Counted from the stretch's first letter, positions 1-7,095 are shown. The stretch is 15,299 nt of DNA from Fen-1273 sp035516035 (GCA_035516035.1 DATJAS010000069.1:1-15299), one strand, 5' to 3'. Notes: a model not told the origin generated them from the sequence alone. Program-made: numbers and translations.

Positions 1-194
1 CCCTCGCGGCAGTCGTGGTCGAACGCGATCGCCTCGTGTCCCTTCCGGATGAGGTCGAGGTTCAGGAGGTCCAGCATCTCCAGGAATGACATGTCGGGAG
101 AGACGCCGGGGAGCGTGTACGTGACGAATCGCCCCGCGGCATTGCTGTCGCTCTGGCGCCAGACATTGAGCGTGATGGTCATCGTTCCTGACAT
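1..194 (-). CDS. sdhB: Succinate dehydrogenase/fumarate reductase iron-sulfur subunit SdhB (N-terminal part, cut by window edge)
   Basis: SdhB carries electrons from the flavin of SdhA through its Fe-S clusters to the membrane quinone site. Only about 64 codons are visible. They read MSGTMTITLNVWRQ, then an acidic-hydrophobic stretch (SFLEMLDLLNLDLI), then HEAIAFDHDCREG at the edge. The last part matches the start of the ferredoxin-like [2Fe-2S] domain, where the first cluster cysteine sits in a DCREG motif. The ATG at 194 lies 7 bases past the sdhA stop, with a GAGGAA ribosome site between them. A second in-frame ATG at 182 (MTITLNVW) is possible but has a less obvious ribosome site. The gene is third in the sdhCAB operon. 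The C-terminal [4Fe-4S]/[3Fe-4S] domain is outside the window, so the call rests on the N-terminus and context. Confidence 0.93.
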   Translation of the reverse strand, partial: MSGTMTITLNVWRQSDSNAAGRFVTYTLPGVSPDMSFLEMLDLLNLDLIRKGHEAIAFDHDCRE

Positions 195-201
195 GGTTTC
201 C

Positions 202-2115
202 TCATTTATAACTGCGTTGGCTCGGTTTCACGTACTCGAATTTCAGCGGCTCCTTGTGCAGCTTCGGCGTCTTCCCCGCGCCCGCAAACTCCCATGCCGC
301 CACGAACGAGAACTTCGCGTCGTTCCGCTGGGCTTCCCCCTCTTCCGTCTGGTGTTCCTCGCGGAAGTGCCCGCCGCACGACTCGTCGCGCATCAGCGCG
401 TCGCGGACGATCAGCTCGGCAAGCTCCAGGAAGTCCGCCAGCCGGTGCGCCTTTTCCAGCTCCTGGTTGAACGCGTCCGAGGGACCGTTGATCGCCACCT
501 CCTTCCAGAACCGCTCGCGCAGCGCCGGGATGAGGGCCAGGGCCTTTTTCAGGCCCGCGGCGTTCCGCCCCATGCCGCAGTACTCCCACATGATGTGGCC
601 CAGCTCCTTGTGGAGCACGTCGACAGGCGTCGTGCCTTTCACGGCGACGAGCTTTGCCGTGAGGGCGGCAACGGAATTCTCGGCCTCCCTGAACGGCGCG
701 CTCCCCGCGTCGGTTTTGGGGAGCTTCGTGGAGGCGAGGTAGTCTCCGATCGTGTACGGGATGATGAAGTAGCCGTCCGCCAGTCCCTGCATCAGCGCAC
801 TGGCGCCCAGCCGGTTGGCGCCGTGGTCGGAGAAGTTCGCCTCCCCCAGCACGAAGAGCCCCGGGACTGTCGACATGAGGTTGTAGTCGACCCAGAGTCC
901 CCCCATCGTGTAATGGACGGCGGGGTAGATGCGCATCGGGGCCGCGTAGGCGTCTTCCCCGGTGATCTGCTTGTACATGTCGAAGAGGTTGCCGTATTTC
1001 TCCGCCACCCATGCCTTCCCGTTCCGCTTGATCGTGTCGGCGAAATCGAGGTAGACCGCGAGCCCCGTGCTCCCGACGCCGTGCCCCTTGTCGCACATCT
1101 CCTTCGCGCGCCGGGAGGCGACGTCGCGCGGGACCAGGTTGCCGAAGGAGGGGTACAGCCTCTCCAGGTAGTAGTCCCGCTCCTCCTCCGGGATCTGGCC
1201 GGGATGGCGCCTGTCTCCCCTCGCCTTCGGCACCCAGATCCTGCCGTCGTTGCGCAGGCTCTCGCTCATCAGCGTGAGCTTCGACTGGTGGTCGCTCGCC
1301 ACCGGGATGCATGTCGGGTGGATCTGCGTGAAACAGGGGTTGCCGAAGAGCGCTCCCCGCCTGTGCGCCCGCCACGTCGCCGTGGCGTTGCACATCTTCG
1401 CGTTGGTGGAGAGGAAGAAGACGTTGCCGTAGCCACCGGTGGCCAGGATGACGGCGTCGCCTGCGTACGACTCCAGGCGCCCGTTCACCATGTTCCGGGC
1501 GACGACCCCCCGGGCGCGCCCGTCGGCCACGACGAGGTCGAGCATCTCGCGCCGGTCGACGAACTTCACCGCTCCCAGTCCCACCTGTCGCATCAGCGCG
1601 GAGTAGGCCCCCAGCAGCAGCTGCTGACCGGTCTGCCCGCGCGCGTAAAACGTGCGGGAGACCTGCGCGCCGCCGAAGGAGCGGTTGTCGAGCAGCCCGC
1701 CGTACTCGCGGGCAAAGGGGACTCCCTGCGCGACGCACTGGTCGATGATCGCGTTGCTGACCTGCGCGAGCCGGTAGACGTTCGCCTCGCGCGCCCGGTA
1801 ATCCCCCCCCTTGACGGTGTCGTAAAAAAGGCGGTAGACGCTGTCGCCGTCGTTCGGGTAGTTCTTAGGGGCGTTGATTCCCCCCTGGGCCGAGATGCTG
1901 TGCGCCCGGCGGGGGGACTCGTGGTAGGAGAGCGCGGTGACGCGATAGCCCAGCTCGGCGAGCGAGGCGGCGGCGGAGGCCCCGGCCAGCCCCGTGCCGA
2001 CCACGATGACATGGTACTTTCGCTTGTTCGCGGGGTTCACCAGCTTCATGCTGAAGCGGTGATTGTCCCATTTCTTCTCGATGGGACCCGCCGGGATCTT
2101 GGCATCTAATGTCAT
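202..2115 (-). CDS. sdhA: Succinate dehydrogenase flavoprotein subunit SdhA
   Basis: SdhA oxidises succinate to fumarate (or the reverse) on a covalently bound FAD, on the cytoplasmic face of complex II. The 637-residue product has the Rossmann motif VIVVGTGLAGASAA near residues 36-49. The flavin-linking histidine is H72 in AHSISAQGGINA, followed by NDGDSVYRLFYDTVKGGDYRAR. Substrate-site motifs are HPTCIPVASDHQSK, LVPRDVASR (catalytic Arg) and HYTMGGLWVDY, and GANRLGASALMQG closes the FAD domain. CGGHFREEHQTEEGE marks the helical C-terminal region. The long N-terminus (MTLDAKIPAGPIEKKW) and overall length fit the SdhA of Bacteroidota and relatives, not the E. coli type. It starts 14 bases after the sdhC stop, with AGGGA upstream, and is followed by sdhB. 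Confidence 0.98.
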   Translation of the reverse strand: MTLDAKIPAGPIEKKWDNHRFSMKLVNPANKRKYHVIVVGTGLAGASAAASLAELGYRVTALSYHESPRRAHSISAQGGINAPKNYPNDGDSVYRLFYDTVKGGDYRAREANVYRLAQVSNAIIDQCVAQGVPFAREYGGLLDNRSFGGAQVSRTFYARGQTGQQLLLGAYSALMRQVGLGAVKFVDRREMLDLVVADGRARGVVARNMVNGRLESYAGDAVILATGGYGNVFFLSTNAKMCNATATWRAHRRGALFGNPCFTQIHPTCIPVASDHQSKLTLMSESLRNDGRIWVPKARGDRRHPGQIPEEERDYYLERLYPSFGNLVPRDVASRRAKEMCDKGHGVGSTGLAVYLDFADTIKRNGKAWVAEKYGNLFDMYKQITGEDAYAAPMRIYPAVHYTMGGLWVDYNLMSTVPGLFVLGEANFSDHGANRLGASALMQGLADGYFIIPYTIGDYLASTKLPKTDAGSAPFREAENSVAALTAKLVAVKGTTPVDVLHKELGHIMWEYCGMGRNAAGLKKALALIPALRERFWKEVAINGPSDAFNQELEKAHRLADFLELAELIVRDALMRDESCGGHFREEHQTEEGEAQRNDAKFSFVAAWEFAGAGKTPKLHKEPLKFEYVKPSQRSYK

Positions 2116-2129
2116 GGTCTGTGTCCCTG

Positions 2130-2783
2130 TTAATGAGCCAGGAGAAAATAGAGCGGGATCGCTGCAAACGCGACCGGGAAGAGGAGCCAGAACACGATGC
2201 CGATCGCCGCGATGAGCCGGTCGTACTTTGCATGCTTCAGGCCGAGCGTCTGGAACGCCGACTGGACCCCGTGCTTGAGGTGGTAGGCCAGGAACACCAG
2301 CGCCACGAGGTAGAAGCAGACGTAGAGCGGGCTGCTGAACGCGTCCTCCACCCGCTCGTACATCGTCGTCCCGTCAGGGAAGAACCGGGAGCGGACGAAG
2401 AATGTGTTGACGTGGATGACCAGGAAGAGCAGAACGAACGCGCCCGTCCAGAACGCCGTCCGTGACGAGAGCGTGCTGTTGTCGGAAGGGCGGTTCACCG
2501 CGTAGCGCACGGGGCGCGCCATCCTGTTGGTGACCCAGAGCCACCCCCCCACGGCGGCGTGCAGGAGGAAGCCCGCGAACAGGACAATCTCCAGCGGCCG
2601 GACGAGGGGATATGTCGCCATGAATTCCGCGTACGCGTCGAACGTCGAGCCCCTGTCCTGCTTCAGCAGGAACAGGTTGATATAGAGGTGGACGATCAGG
2701 AAACTCAGGAGAAAGAACCCCGACAGTCCCATGAGCAGCTTTCGCCCGACCGACGAGGTGTAGAACGAGGCAATCTTGTTCAT
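2130..2783 (-). CDS. sdhC: Succinate dehydrogenase cytochrome b subunit SdhC (b558 type)
   Basis: This is the membrane anchor of complex II, binding haem b and quinone. The 217-residue product has five hydrophobic helices near residues 15-38, 62-84, 108-130, 152-174 and 188-214. Histidines H32, H75, H124 and H168 fall in successive helices. That arrangement matches the di-haem, single-subunit anchors of Bacillus/Wolinella-type enzymes and explains the absence of sdhD. I chose the ATG at 2783 (MNKIASFYTSSVGRKLLMGLSG, family-typical). An upstream in-frame extension to 2879 would run through the promoter and is unlikely. The ribosome site is weak. Di-haem enzymes of this type are often menaquinone-linked; that is inference, as no quinone-site residue was checked. 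First gene of sdhCAB. Confidence 0.95.
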   Translation of the reverse strand: MNKIASFYTSSVGRKLLMGLSGFFLLSFLIVHLYINLFLLKQDRGSTFDAYAEFMATYPLVRPLEIVLFAGFLLHAAVGGWLWVTNRMARPVRYAVNRPSDNSTLSSRTAFWTGAFVLLFLVIHVNTFFVRSRFFPDGTTMYERVEDAFSSPLYVCFYLVALVFLAYHLKHGVQSAFQTLGLKHAKYDRLIAAIGIVFWLLFPVAFAAIPLYFLLAH

Positions 2784-2850
2784 AGGTGATATCCCGGAAC
2801 GACGGTGAGGGTGGAGATCTGGAATGCGACAGGGTGGACGTGATGAAGGC

Positions 2851-2879
2851 AATGTACGAATTCGGGCGACCCCGTGCAA
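2851..2879 (-). promoter_or_regulatory. Promoter of the sdhCAB operon
   Basis: On the minus strand TTGCAC (2879-2874) is followed after exactly 17 bases by TACATT (2856-2851), 67 bases before the sdhC ATG. It lies only 14 bases beyond the ftsX stop, so ftsX transcripts may read into sdh. I see no U-run terminator in the 109-base gap. Sequence match only; no start-site data. Confidence 0.6.
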
Positions 2880-2892
2880 CCGCCGCGCGCGC

Positions 2893-3771
2893 TCACTGGG
2901 CCGCCGCGGGCCGGACGAAGCGCAGCACCGAGATCGTGCTCCCGGCGAGCCCCAGGACGATCCCCGTGACGACGACGGAGGCGTAGAAGGCGGGGGGCAT
3001 GCGCAGGTACGGTGCGAACTCCTCTGAGGCGAGCCTGGAGGCGTATTCGAACAGGAGCAGCATGACGGCCGCGGCGGCGGCGCCGCCGAGAAGGCCCTGC
3101 AGCGCTCCCTCGATCATGAAGGGGAGACGGATGAAGGCGCGCGTCGCGCCGACCAGCTCCATCGTCCTGATGAGGCGGTGCTTGGCGGCGATCGCCAGGC
3201 GGATCGTGTTGGCCGTCAGGAAGACCGCCGTCAGGCTCACGGCGATGCCGAGCCAGAGCATGACGCGGTCGATGCTCGTCGCCCTCTTGTCGATCAGTTC
3301 CAGGAGCGTGCGCCGGTACAGCACCGTGTCGACGCCGGGTATGGCGCTGACCCTGTCATAGACGACGAGCGTCTTTGCGGCCGTCCGGTACGGCTCCTTG
3401 AGCGTGATCTTGAACGACGGGGGGAGAGGGTTGAAATCGAGCACCTTGCTGATGTCGTCCCCCGTTTCCTGCTTGAAGATCTTGAGGGCGTCGTCCTTAG
3501 AGACGAACGAGACCTGCTCCACGCCGTCCACCGTGGCGATGCGGGACTGGAGTGCGGCAACGTCGTCGTCCGTCACCGGCTCGGTGAGGAACGCCTCCAT
3601 GTCGAGCCTCCCCCGGAGCATGGTGATCAGCCGGGTGGCGTTCACGGTGACGGCGCCGAAGATGCCGACGAGGATGAGCGAGATGCAGATCGTGACGACG
3701 GACAGGAGGCTGGAGAGGCGGGCCCGCGAGAAGCCCGAGAAGCTTTCCCTCACCGTGTACGAGAAGCTCAT
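2893..3771 (-). CDS. ftsX: Cell-division protein FtsX
   Basis: FtsX is the permease-like partner of the ATPase FtsE. The complex spans the inner membrane at the division site and controls peptidoglycan hydrolases through the FtsX extracellular loop. The 292-residue product has the expected four helices near residues 21-43, 170-194, 219-242 and 262-284. A large extracytoplasmic loop of about 125 residues follows TM1 (VDGVEQVSFVSKDDALKIFK is typical). The conserved cytoplasmic stretch RTMELVGATRAFIRLPFMIEG (residues 202-222) lies before TM3 and is the presumed FtsE contact. The start at 3771 is 9 bases after the upstream lipoprotein stop. No ftsE is adjacent. Last gene of the ybaB-recR-lipoprotein operon. 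Confidence 0.95.
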   Translation of the reverse strand: MSFSYTVRESFSGFSRARLSSLLSVVTICISLILVGIFGAVTVNATRLITMLRGRLDMEAFLTEPVTDDDVAALQSRIATVDGVEQVSFVSKDDALKIFKQETGDDISKVLDFNPLPPSFKITLKEPYRTAAKTLVVYDRVSAIPGVDTVLYRRTLLELIDKRATSIDRVMLWLGIAVSLTAVFLTANTIRLAIAAKHRLIRTMELVGATRAFIRLPFMIEGALQGLLGGAAAAAVMLLLFEYASRLASEEFAPYLRMPPAFYASVVVTGIVLGLAGSTISVLRFVRPAAAQ

Positions 3772-3780
3772 GGCGGGTGA

Positions 3781-4332
3781 TCAGAAGTTCGACTCGTCGC
3801 GCCAGCGGATGATTTTCCAGGGGTCGCCCGGGTTCTGCCGCTGGAGCGTCAGGTCGGCGTAGCCGGAGACCTGGTCGATCTCCCCGGGGTTGTAGACGAC
3901 GGTGAGGTTGAACCCGCGGACGATGTTGACCGTCGTCGATTCCGCGGAGGTGGAGATGATGTTGTTCCAGATCAGGTCCAGCTTCTGCGTGCTCTGGAAC
4001 AGGCCGTAGGTGCTCCTCATCTCCTCGTCCCTTCCCCATGTCTGGTCGATCCCGAGGTCATAGTCACGATACGTAAAAATGAACTGGGCGTCAATCAGCG
4101 GTCCGTAGACCGTCGTATCCCTGAACGTGTACGCCGCCTGGAAGCACTGGAAGATGCCGTCGATCGTGTGCGGGTCGCACGCCGAGACGGCCGTCCCGTC
4201 GTCGCGCCCGGGAGCGAAGGGATTGACGCAGCCGGCGGTGAGAGCCAGCGCCAGGAGCGCCGCGCCGGCGAGCCCCGCGCCGATCCCCCGCAGGCGCGTC
4301 AGTTGCTGAATTTCCCCTTGAACAGGCTCCAT
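3781..4332 (-). CDS. Small lipoprotein, possibly NTF2-like; second of a tandem pair (start uncertain)
   Basis: Predicted envelope lipoprotein of unknown function. A hydrophobic stretch, GAGLAGAALLALALTAGC, ends in a lipobox (LTAGC), and a mature domain of about 150 residues follows. That domain, with alternating aromatic strands and a WKIIRWRDESNF end, resembles small alpha+beta NTF2-like proteins; this is a fold guess. The only standard start is the ATG at 4332, which overlaps the previous gene by 34 bases, has no ribosome site and leaves a long tail before the signal. A CTG at 4302 overlaps the previous stop as CTGA, has AAGGGGA 10 bases upstream, and gives a signal of the same length as the first lipoprotein. 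I give the outer coordinate but think CTG at 4302 (173 residues) is a serious alternative. The C-terminal half aligns loosely with the upstream gene. Confidence 0.8.
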   Translation of the reverse strand: MEPVQGEIQQLTRLRGIGAGLAGAALLALALTAGCVNPFAPGRDDGTAVSACDPHTIDGIFQCFQAAYTFRDTTVYGPLIDAQFIFTYRDYDLGIDQTWGRDEEMRSTYGLFQSTQKLDLIWNNIISTSAESTTVNIVRGFNLTVVYNPGEIDQVSGYADLTLQRQNPGDPWKIIRWRDESNF

Positions 4333-4901
4333 GTGATGTCGTTCGTGGTCTTGAAGTCAGTCCACCGGTAGATCGTCCAGATGTTGCTCGCGCTCCGCTG
4401 GAGGGCGAACTGCACGTCGCCGCTGGCCCGCGAGGGGAAGCCCTGCACCGTGTTCTCGAACGTGAGCGTGTAGTCGTACTCCAGCAGCGCCGAATCTGCT
4501 GCGAGCGATTGCGACTTCTGCGTCAGGTCGAGCTCGGAGAGTGACGCGGGCGTCGTGCGCGTGGTGAGGTTCTGGAAATAGGCCTGTTCTTCGGCGGTCG
4601 TCCACGTCCGGAAGAGGGAGGCGTAAAGGGCCGTCCCCTCCGAGGAGGGGATGAAGACGAACGCGTGCCCTCCGGAGGAAGGGTCGGCCAGGCACTGCAT
4701 GTAGTTCGGGACGCTTTTCTGCGCGACGGCGCTCTGCAGGTTGCTGATGACGATGAGGGGATCCGTGGCGGGGAGAAACGTCTGGCTGGACTGCGTCGGG
4801 GCCTGCGGCGACCGCGGGTCGAAGAGCCCGCAGCCGCCGAGCACCAGGGCAAGGAGCGCGGCACCCTGCAGGAGCTGTGCGCCCCCCCCGGGCGTCCTCA
4901 C
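4299..4901 (-). CDS. Small lipoprotein, possibly NTF2-like; first of a tandem pair
   Basis: Predicted envelope lipoprotein of unknown function, 200 residues from a GTG start at 4901. That GTG overlaps the recR stop as GTGA (4 bases), the hallmark of translational coupling. The signal QLLQGAALLALVLGGC places the lipidated cysteine at residue 24. An upstream reading of this frame to 5288 lies inside recR in another frame and carries no signal at its N-terminus, so I reject it. The mature part begins with a low-complexity linker (PRSPQAPTQSSQTF). A domain then runs from DPLIVISNLQSAV to a C-terminal strand, WTIYRWTDF, matching WKIIRWRDE in the next gene. Position between recR and ftsX is unusual. 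I do not recognise a named family. Confidence 0.85.
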   Translation of the reverse strand: MRTPGGGAQLLQGAALLALVLGGCGLFDPRSPQAPTQSSQTFLPATDPLIVISNLQSAVAQKSVPNYMQCLADPSSGGHAFVFIPSSEGTALYASLFRTWTTAEEQAYFQNLTTRTTPASLSELDLTQKSQSLAADSALLEYDYTLTFENTVQGFPSRASGDVQFALQRSASNIWTIYRWTDFKTTNDITWSLFKGKFSN

Positions 4902-5494
4902 AGCGCGATCCTCCCTTCCAGTGCGCGGCTGAGCGTCGCCTCGTCGGCGAATTCCAGGTCGCCCCCCACGGGGAGCCCGCGCGCGATCCTGGAGACGCGC
5001 ACCCCGAGCGGCTTGAGCAGGCGCGACAGGTAGATCGTCGTCGCCTCCCCCTCGACGTTGGGGTTCATCGCCAGGATCACCTCCGTGACGCCGGCATCGA
5101 CCCGGGCCAGCAGCTCCTTCACCTTCAGCTCGTCGGGTCCCACGCCGTCGAGCGGGGAGAGCGAGCCCCCCAGCACATGGTAGAGCCCGCGGAAGTCGTT
5201 CGTCTTTTCCAGGGCGATGACGTCGTTGGGCTCCTCCACCACGCAGATCGTGGACCGGTCCCTCTTCGGACTCGCGCAGATCGCGCACGGGTCCGCCTCG
5301 GTGATATTGCAGCAGACGGAGCAGGTGCGGATGCGGTCCTTGACGTTGACCAGGGCTTTTGCGATGCGGACGACTTCCTCGCGGGGCTGCTTCAGGACGA
5401 AGAGGGCGATTCGCTGGGCGGACTTCCGCCCGATCCCGGGAAGGCGGGAAAATTCCTCGATGAGCTGCTGCAGGGCTTCAGACGTGTACAGCAT
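4898..5494 (-). CDS. recR: Recombination mediator protein RecR
   Basis: RecR works with RecO (and RecF) to load RecA onto SSB-coated single-stranded DNA at gaps. The 198-residue length is typical. In order it has a helix-hairpin-helix (SRLPGIGRKSAQRIA, residues 16-30); a zinc finger of four cysteines at 58, 61, 70 and 73 (TCSVCCNITEADPCAIC); a Toprim domain starting ICVVEEPNDVIALEKT, with LGGSLSPLDGVGPDEL and the acidic NPNVEGEATTIYLSRLL; and the C-terminal VSRIARGLPVGGDLEFADEATLSRAL. It sits 57 bases downstream of ybaB, a pairing conserved across bacteria. No strong ribosome site precedes the ATG at 5494. Its stop overlaps the next gene. Confidence 0.98.
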   Translation of the reverse strand: MLYTSEALQQLIEEFSRLPGIGRKSAQRIALFVLKQPREEVVRIAKALVNVKDRIRTCSVCCNITEADPCAICASPKRDRSTICVVEEPNDVIALEKTNDFRGLYHVLGGSLSPLDGVGPDELKVKELLARVDAGVTEVILAMNPNVEGEATTIYLSRLLKPLGVRVSRIARGLPVGGDLEFADEATLSRALEGRIAL

Positions 5495-5551
5495 GATGTG
5501 CGTCGCTTGAGCGAACCGGCAGGAGGTGCGCGCGCCCCGGACGGGAGGGCG

Positions 5552-5890
5552 TCAGATGCCGGGGAAATTCAACCCGGGGATGTTCGGGAGCAGGCCGCCC
5601 GTCGCCCGGGTCATCTCCTCCTGCGCCATCTTCGCGGATTCCTCGAGCGCCTTGTTCGCGGCGGCAAGGACCAGGTCTTCCAGCATCTCGATGTCGGCGG
5701 GGTTGACCACTTCCCTGTCGATGTGAATCGCGGTGAGCCGCTGTTTGCCGCTGGCGGTGACGCTGACCATCCCGCCCCCCGCGTCCCCCGTCACCGTCTT
5801 CGTCTCCAGCTCCTGCTGGACGCGCGCCATCGCCTCCTGCATCTTCTGGAGTTGCTTCATCATTCCCTGCATGTTCGGGAGACCGGGCAT
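5552..5890 (-). CDS. YbaB/EbfC family nucleoid-associated protein
   Basis: Members of this family are small dimeric DNA-binding proteins that coat the nucleoid. The 112-residue product begins with the Met/Gln-rich helix MMKQLQKMQEAMARVQQELE. The conserved core follows: GGGMVSVTASGKQRLTAIHID, then the NPADIEMLEDLVLAAANKALEESAKMAQEEMTR helix, and a Gly/Pro-rich tail (GGLLPNIPGLNFPGI). The start at 5890 has a clear AAGGAG 7 bases upstream. It opens the ybaB-recR operon. In many bacteria dnaX precedes ybaB; here the upstream neighbour is an unrelated lipoprotein gene and ybaB has its own promoter. Confidence 0.95.
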   Translation of the reverse strand: MPGLPNMQGMMKQLQKMQEAMARVQQELETKTVTGDAGGGMVSVTASGKQRLTAIHIDREVVNPADIEMLEDLVLAAANKALEESAKMAQEEMTRATGGLLPNIPGLNFPGI

Positions 5891-5928
5891 AATCGCTCCT
5901 TGTGGTCGCGCTCGCGTGAGTCTGTTAC

Positions 5929-5957
5929 TATATAGAAGATTTGCGGCGGAAAGTCAA
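5929..5957 (-). promoter_or_regulatory. Promoter of the ybaB-recR-lipoprotein-ftsX operon
   Basis: On the minus strand TTGACT (5957-5952) is followed after 17 bases by TATATA (5934-5929), 38 bases before the ybaB ATG. The stretch is AT-richer than its surroundings. It resembles the uppS promoter at 12559-12587, including part of the spacer (see findings). Confidence 0.7.
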
Positions 5958-5980
5958 ACTGCGGGGGAACGCCGGCGTGA

Positions 5981-6043
5981 ACGGGTGTGGGTCCCGCTCC
6001 TTCCCCGTGTCGACTGCGTGTCGCGAGGAGCGGGACCGCCCGT
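5981..6043 (-). terminator. Long stem-loop after the coiled-coil lipoprotein gene (possible terminator without a U-run)
   Basis: An 11-bp perfect stem (5990-6000 with 6027-6037, core GTCCCGCTCC/GGAGCGGGAC) is extended by a 5-bp outer stem (5981-5985 with 6039-6043) across a small internal loop. The loop is 26 bases. It starts about 10 bases after the lipoprotein stop and ends before the ybaB promoter, the right place for a terminator or 3' mRNA stabiliser. No T-tract follows on either strand, so intrinsic termination of the usual kind is not supported. Confidence 0.45.
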
Positions 6044-6052
6044 CTGAAGCAG

Positions 6053-6925
6053 TTAGTCGGTGACGATGACCAGGTAGTTTTCCTGCCAGAACCGCACCGG
6101 GCTCGTGATCGTGAGCTGGGACGTCTTCTCCTCCTCCTTCTGCGAGGAGGCGAAGAGGTCGGCGTTACGGCGCGGGAGGATCTCCTCGATGTGGCCGGTC
6201 ACGCTGATCGTATTGTCCTTCGTCTTGTCGATCGGGGTGAAGCTGGACGGGTCCACATCCGGACTCATGACCGTCGTGGATCCGAGCAGGCCCCAGAGGA
6301 ATCCCCCCTCGTCCGTGATGATCCCCTTCTTCCTCAGCTCATCCCTGGTCCCCACGACGTAGTACCCGGTGTTGATCGTCCGCACGTGGTCGGCGATGAG
6401 CGCGTCCTTCTCTTCGATCTGCTTCGTCTTCTCCGCCATCGTGGCCTGCAGGCCCTCCACCTTCGCCTGGAGCTGCGTGATGGACTGCTCGCGCTCGGCC
6501 AGCGTCGCCTTCAGGTTCTCGACCATCGTGTTGAGGCCGGCGATCTGTCCCTTGAATTGCTTCATCCGCGACTCAAGGGCGGCGATCTTCTTCCGGTTCT
6601 CCTGGAGCGTGCTGCCGATCTCGTTGATGTTCTGGATCAGCTTGTCGCGCGACTGGGCGTTGGTGTACTGCGGGGGACCTTCGGGGCTCCCGGTGTTCTT
6701 CTTGAGCTGGCCCTCCTTGATCCGCGCCTTTTCCAGGGAGGCGTAGACGTCGTTGACCGATTTCATCACTTCCTCGAAGTAGGCATCCCGGTCGGAGATG
6801 TCCTGCTGCAGCGACGCCCGGGCATTCTGGGCGTCCGCGAGCTGTTTTTGCAGCTCCTCCTTCTCGTTGCTGCATCCGAGCACGAGGAGCGTGCAGAGCC
6901 CCAGTGCCGCCAGACGCGTCTTCAT
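6053..6925 (-). CDS. Coiled-coil lipoprotein (Cbp1-like family)
   Basis: Predicted lipoprotein of 290 residues. The signal MKTRLAALGLCTLLVLGCSN has its lipobox cysteine at residue 18. About 170 residues of heptad-rich, charged sequence follow, consistent with a long coiled coil (ELQKQLADAQNARASLQQD through ITQLQAKVEGLQATMAEKTK). A compact C-terminal domain begins NTGYYVVGTRDELRKKGIIT and continues with DPSSFTPIDKT and VRFWQENYLVIVTD. This layout and the YYVVGT-ELRKKGII signature recall a family common in Bacteroidota and relatives, some members of which are annotated as Cbp1 collagen-binding adhesins. That name is from memory, and adhesion should not be assumed here. The ATG at 6925 has GGAGGGAA upstream; the reading-frame extension to 7054 crosses the promoter. 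Apparently monocistronic. Confidence 0.88.
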   Translation of the reverse strand: MKTRLAALGLCTLLVLGCSNEKEELQKQLADAQNARASLQQDISDRDAYFEEVMKSVNDVYASLEKARIKEGQLKKNTGSPEGPPQYTNAQSRDKLIQNINEIGSTLQENRKKIAALESRMKQFKGQIAGLNTMVENLKATLAEREQSITQLQAKVEGLQATMAEKTKQIEEKDALIADHVRTINTGYYVVGTRDELRKKGIITDEGGFLWGLLGSTTVMSPDVDPSSFTPIDKTKDNTISVTGHIEEILPRRNADLFASSQKEEEKTSQLTITSPVRFWQENYLVIVTD

Positions 6926-6997
6926 GGTGTTCCCTCCGCTTGTGGATGAGTGCCTCGTGGCCGGCCCTGCGTGTCCGGTCCACCCCCCGGCGACGGC

Positions 6998-7026
6998 ATG
7001 ATACGGCGCGGCGAAGGAGTGTACAA
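6998..7026 (-). promoter_or_regulatory. Promoter of the coiled-coil lipoprotein gene
   Basis: On the minus strand TTGTAC (7026-7021) and TATCAT (7003-6998) are separated by 17 bases, 72 bases before the ATG at 6925. The -10 and ten spacer bases next to it nearly match the promoter of the divergent barrel gene at 9730-9758. A 6-bp inverted repeat (GGTGTC/GACACC, about 7034-7054) lies just upstream of the -35. Confidence 0.65.
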
Positions 7027-7095
7027 TCGGGCAGGTGTCGTATTTCGAGGACACCCCCGGTCGTCGTCCGCCCTAGTACGATGACTCTACCCGGT

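Noticed and set aside
49..2109. A 686-codon open frame on the plus strand opposite sdhA
   Set aside because: The minus strand encodes a complete, conserved SdhA. The plus frame has no family motif and runs past the sdhA-sdhB junction without a plausible start.
4902..5288. A longer start for the first lipoprotein, inside recR
   Set aside because: The extension is an out-of-frame reading of recR with no signal peptide at its N-terminus. The GTG at 4901 places a proper signal and lipobox at the N-terminus.
7034..7054. Inverted repeat GGTGTC/GACACC as a terminator for the response regulator
   Set aside because: Only 6 bp, no T-tract on the minus strand, and it lies just upstream of the lipoprotein -35. 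An operator or chance is as likely.
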